From the NCBI GenBank assembly GCA_937907305.1, contig CALERQ010000113.1, positions 1 through 6,798 on the forward strand: 6,798 nucleotides of DNA. The letters run 5' to 3'. Positions 4,630 through 6,798 of the stretch are shown piece after piece. Position numbers and translations under genes: made by a program. Position 1 is the first letter of the stretch; the number at the start of each line of letters is the position of its first letter. The notes beneath the pieces are model-generated. The model saw only the letters and a list, made by a program, of their open reading frames with translations. It had not been told where the DNA came from and ran no database searches. The stretch comes from an uncultured Clostridia bacterium (GTDB taxonomy: Bacteria > Bacillota > Clostridia > Oscillospirales > Ruminococcaceae).

Positions 4630-6699
4630 ATGAAACAGTACACCGCGGATAAGATCCGTAATGTCGCCTTAGCAGGCCACAGCAGCGCCGGCAAGACCAG
4701 CCTGGCAGAGATGCTGCTGTTCAAATCCGGCGCCACCGACCGCCTTGGCAAAATTGCGGACGGCAATACCGTATGCGATTTTGATCCCGAGGAGATCAAG
4801 CGTCAGGTATCGGTCAGCTCCGCCATTGCGCCTTTTGATTGGAACGGTGTAAAGATCAACCTGCTGGATACCCCCGGTATGTTCGATTTTGCCGCCGGTG
4901 TTTCGGAGGGCATCCGTGCCGCTGAGACCGTATTGCTGGTCGTTTCCGCCAAGGATGGCGTGGGCGTTGGCACTGAGAAGGCCTACCGTCTGGCTACCCG
5001 CATGAATAAATCCAAGGCGTTCTTCATCAATAAGCTGGATGTGGAGCATGCCGACTTCTATAAGACCTTTGAGGGCATCAAGGAAGTGTTCGGCAACTCC
5101 GTTTGCCCCGTCATCATCCCCCACATGGAGGGTGATGTGGTAGACTGCTACATTGACCTGGTAGATGATAAGGCCTATAAGTTTGACCCCAAGGCCAATA
5201 AGCTCAATGAGATCGCCATCCCCGCAGCTGCCGCTGACCGCATCGAGGAGATGAAGATGGCCCTGAACGAAGCTGTGGCCGAGACCGATGACGCCCTGAT
5301 GGAGAAGTTTTTCATGGAAGAGCCCTTCACCAAGGAGGAGATCCAGAAGGGAATTGCCGCCGGCGTGAAGAGCGGCACCATCGCGCCCGTATTCTGCGGC
5401 AGCGCCGCTACCGGTTCCGGCAGCCAGGTCCTCATGGATGCCATCGTACACTTCCTGCCCAGCGCCGCCGATGGTTGCAGCGAAGAGACCGTAGAGGGTG
5501 AGACCGTCAAGTGCGATCCCAATGCCCCCGAATCCGCCTTTGTATTCAAGACCGTTGCCGACCCCTTCGTGGGCAAGCTGTCTTTCGTGAAGGTCATCAC
5601 CGGCACACTGACCGCTGGTATGACTCCCATCAATGCCCGCACCGGTGAGCCGGAGCGTCTGGGCAAGCTGCTGTGCTGCCGCGGTAAAAAGCAGGACGAA
5701 GTGGACTGCATCACCGCCGGCGATATCGGCGCCATCACCAAGCTTTCCAACGCCGTGACCGGCGATACCCTGTGTGACGCCAAGCGTGTCATCTCCTATA
5801 AGCCCACCGAATTCCCGGCCCCCTGTCTCTCCATGGCCATTGTGCTGAAGGGCAAGGGCGACGAGGCCAAGATCGCTGGTGCTATGCAGCGCCTGATCGA
5901 GGAAGATCCCTGCATCAGCTTTGAGAATAATGTGGAGACCAAGCAGCAGGTCGTTTCCGGCCTGGGCGAGCAGCACCTGGATGTTGTTGTTTCCAAGCTC
6001 AAGTCCAAGTTCGGCATCGATGTTGGTCTGGTGAAGCCTCGTGTGGCTTACCGTGAGACCATCCGCAAGAAGGTCCGCGTACAGGGCAAGCACAAGAAAC
6101 AGTCCGGCGGCCACGGCCAGTACGGTGATGTTTGGATCGAGTTTGAGCCCTGCGATGGCGATTCCCTCGTATTTGAAGAGAGAGTAGTCGGCGGCGCGGT
6201 GCCCAAGAACTTCTTCCCTGCGGTAGAAAAGGGTCTGCAGGACTGCGTCTCCCGCGGCATGATTGCCGGTTACCCGGTAGTAGGCCTGAAGGCTATCCTG
6301 GTGGATGGTTCCTACCACCCCGTAGATTCCAACGAAATGGCCTTTAAGACTGCTGCTTCCCTGGCCTATAAGGCGGGCCTGCCCCAAGCCAACCCTGTCA
6401 TTCTGGAGCCGATCGGCACCCTGAAGGTACAGGTCCCCGCTGCTAACATGGGCGATATCAACTCCGAACTTTCCAAGCGCCGCGGCCGTATGATGGGCAT
6501 GAACCCCGCTGAGGATGGCCTGCAGGAGATCGAGGCGGAAGTTCCCATGAGCGAGATGTTCGATTTTGCTACCTCCCTGCGTTCCATTACCCAGGGTCGT
6601 GGTTCCTTCACCCTCACCTTTGCCCGCTATGAGCAGCTGCCCAAGGAGAAAGAGGCAGAGGTCATTGCCGATGCGAAGAGCATGATGGAAGAGGAATAA
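4630..6699 (+). CDS. Elongation factor G-like translational GTPase (EF-G2 type)
   Basis: A 689-residue cytosolic protein of EF-G length and domain order. The G domain has the P-loop GHSSAGKTS (16-24), a switch I region RQVSV (58-62) in place of the canonical RGITI, DTPGMFDF (80-87), NKLD (134-137) and GSAA (257-260). Domain II begins near AFVFKTVADPFVGKLSFVKV (303-322). Domain IV has QSGGHGQYGDVW (491-502), and domain V closes the protein. EF-G catalyses ribosomal translocation with GTP. In canonical EF-G, switch II reads DTPGHVDF, and here Met84 stands where the His is expected. That places it with the divergent EF-G paralogues rather than the housekeeping fusA encoded with rpsL/rpsG. ATG 4630 is chosen because GAAAGGGG (4611-4618) lies 11 bases upstream and the domain begins right after it. 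Codons favour AAG, ATC, GCC and CGT/CGC, unlike the CGG-rich membrane gene before it, consistent with high expression. The gene has its own promoters and terminator. Whether it translocates, recycles ribosomes or does something else is undetermined. Confidence 0.88.
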   Translation: MKQYTADKIRNVALAGHSSAGKTSLAEMLLFKSGATDRLGKIADGNTVCDFDPEEIKRQVSVSSAIAPFDWNGVKINLLDTPGMFDFAAGVSEGIRAAETVLLVVSAKDGVGVGTEKAYRLATRMNKSKAFFINKLDVEHADFYKTFEGIKEVFGNSVCPVIIPHMEGDVVDCYIDLVDDKAYKFDPKANKLNEIAIPAAAADRIEEMKMALNEAVAETDDALMEKFFMEEPFTKEEIQKGIAAGVKSGTIAPVFCGSAATGSGSQVLMDAIVHFLPSAADGCSEETVEGETVKCDPNAPESAFVFKTVADPFVGKLSFVKVITGTLTAGMTPINARTGEPERLGKLLCCRGKKQDEVDCITAGDIGAITKLSNAVTGDTLCDAKRVISYKPTEFPAPCLSMAIVLKGKGDEAKIAGAMQRLIEEDPCISFENNVETKQQVVSGLGEQHLDVVVSKLKSKFGIDVGLVKPRVAYRETIRKKVRVQGKHKKQSGGHGQYGDVWIEFEPCDGDSLVFEERVVGGAVPKNFFPAVEKGLQDCVSRGMIAGYPVVGLKAILVDGSYHPVDSNEMAFKTAASLAYKAGLPQANPVILEPIGTLKVQVPAANMGDINSELSKRRGRMMGMNPAEDGLQEIEAEVPMSEMFDFATSLRSITQGRGSFTLTFARYEQLPKEKEAEVIADAKSMMEEE

Positions 6700-6728
6700 T
6701 TCTATAACCTGCTAACCAATGCACCTTT

Positions 6729-6772
6729 GCGGCGGGCGGTATCCCTATTGGATGCCGTCCGCTGCTGTTTTT
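6729..6772 (+). terminator. Intrinsic terminator after the EF-G-like gene
   Basis: A 16-pair stem, GCGGCGGGCGGTATCC (6729-6744) with GGATGCCGTCCGCTGC (6750-6765), includes three G-T wobbles, closes on the loop CTATT and is followed by TGTTTTT (6766-6772). It begins about 30 bases after the stop codon. Bases 6773-6798 hold nothing recognisable. Confidence 0.9.
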
Positions 6773-6798
6773 GCACCCATTGTGCGGGGGGAGAGCCG

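Noticed and set aside
4669..6387. Antisense open frame of 572 codons opposite the EF-G-like gene
   Set aside because: It is an artefact of biased codon use in the EF-G-like gene. There is no start signal and no family resemblance.

Overview
The window looks like a chromosomal segment of a GC-rich, low-redundancy gut clostridium, most probably in the Oscillospiraceae/Ruminococcaceae (Faecalibacterium, Subdoligranulum, Gemmiger relatives). The reasons are strong AGGAGG-type ribosome binding sites, sigma-A-like promoters, high GC in coding DNA with AT-rich promoters, and proteins with a clostridial style. The lineage is inferred from protein style and was not tested by any search.

Layout: (1) 1-312, minus strand: the first 104 codons of a class II fructose-bisphosphate aldolase, cut by the window edge, with its own promoter at 368-396. 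(2) 313-777: a 465-base divergent spacer. It is AT-rich on the left and carries one perfect DnaA box plus several degenerate boxes within about 190 bases. (3) 778-1038, plus: an 86-residue unrecognised protein. (4) 1039-1239: an extended -10 promoter followed by a 121-base GC-rich element (E1) that can fold as a three-armed cloverleaf and lies in the predicted leader of the next gene. (5) 1240-2007: a SpoU/TrmH-family 23S rRNA 2'-O-methyltransferase (RlmB-like). (6) 2092-4254: a 720-residue eight-helix membrane protein with the shape of a P1B-type ATPase. The phosphorylation motif and the other catalytic motifs are gone, so it is best read as a P-type ATPase pseudoenzyme. (7) 4255-4629: a spacer with an intrinsic terminator, a second cloverleaf element (E2), a short tandem repeat and two overlapping promoters. 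(8) 4630-6699: an EF-G-like translation factor of the divergent EF-G2 type, followed by a strong terminator at 6729-6772.

The plus-strand genes read as separate or loosely coupled units. RlmB (ribosome modification) and the EF-G-like factor both concern the ribosome, and aldolase is central glycolysis. The membrane pseudo-ATPase has no obvious functional link to these neighbours. The two items most worth pursuing are the pseudo-ATPase and the pair of cloverleaf elements. The latter share architecture (24-27-base outer arms around three perfect hairpins, every loop exactly 3 bases) although most of their sequence differs. No mobile-element gene, CRISPR array, tRNA or rRNA was seen.
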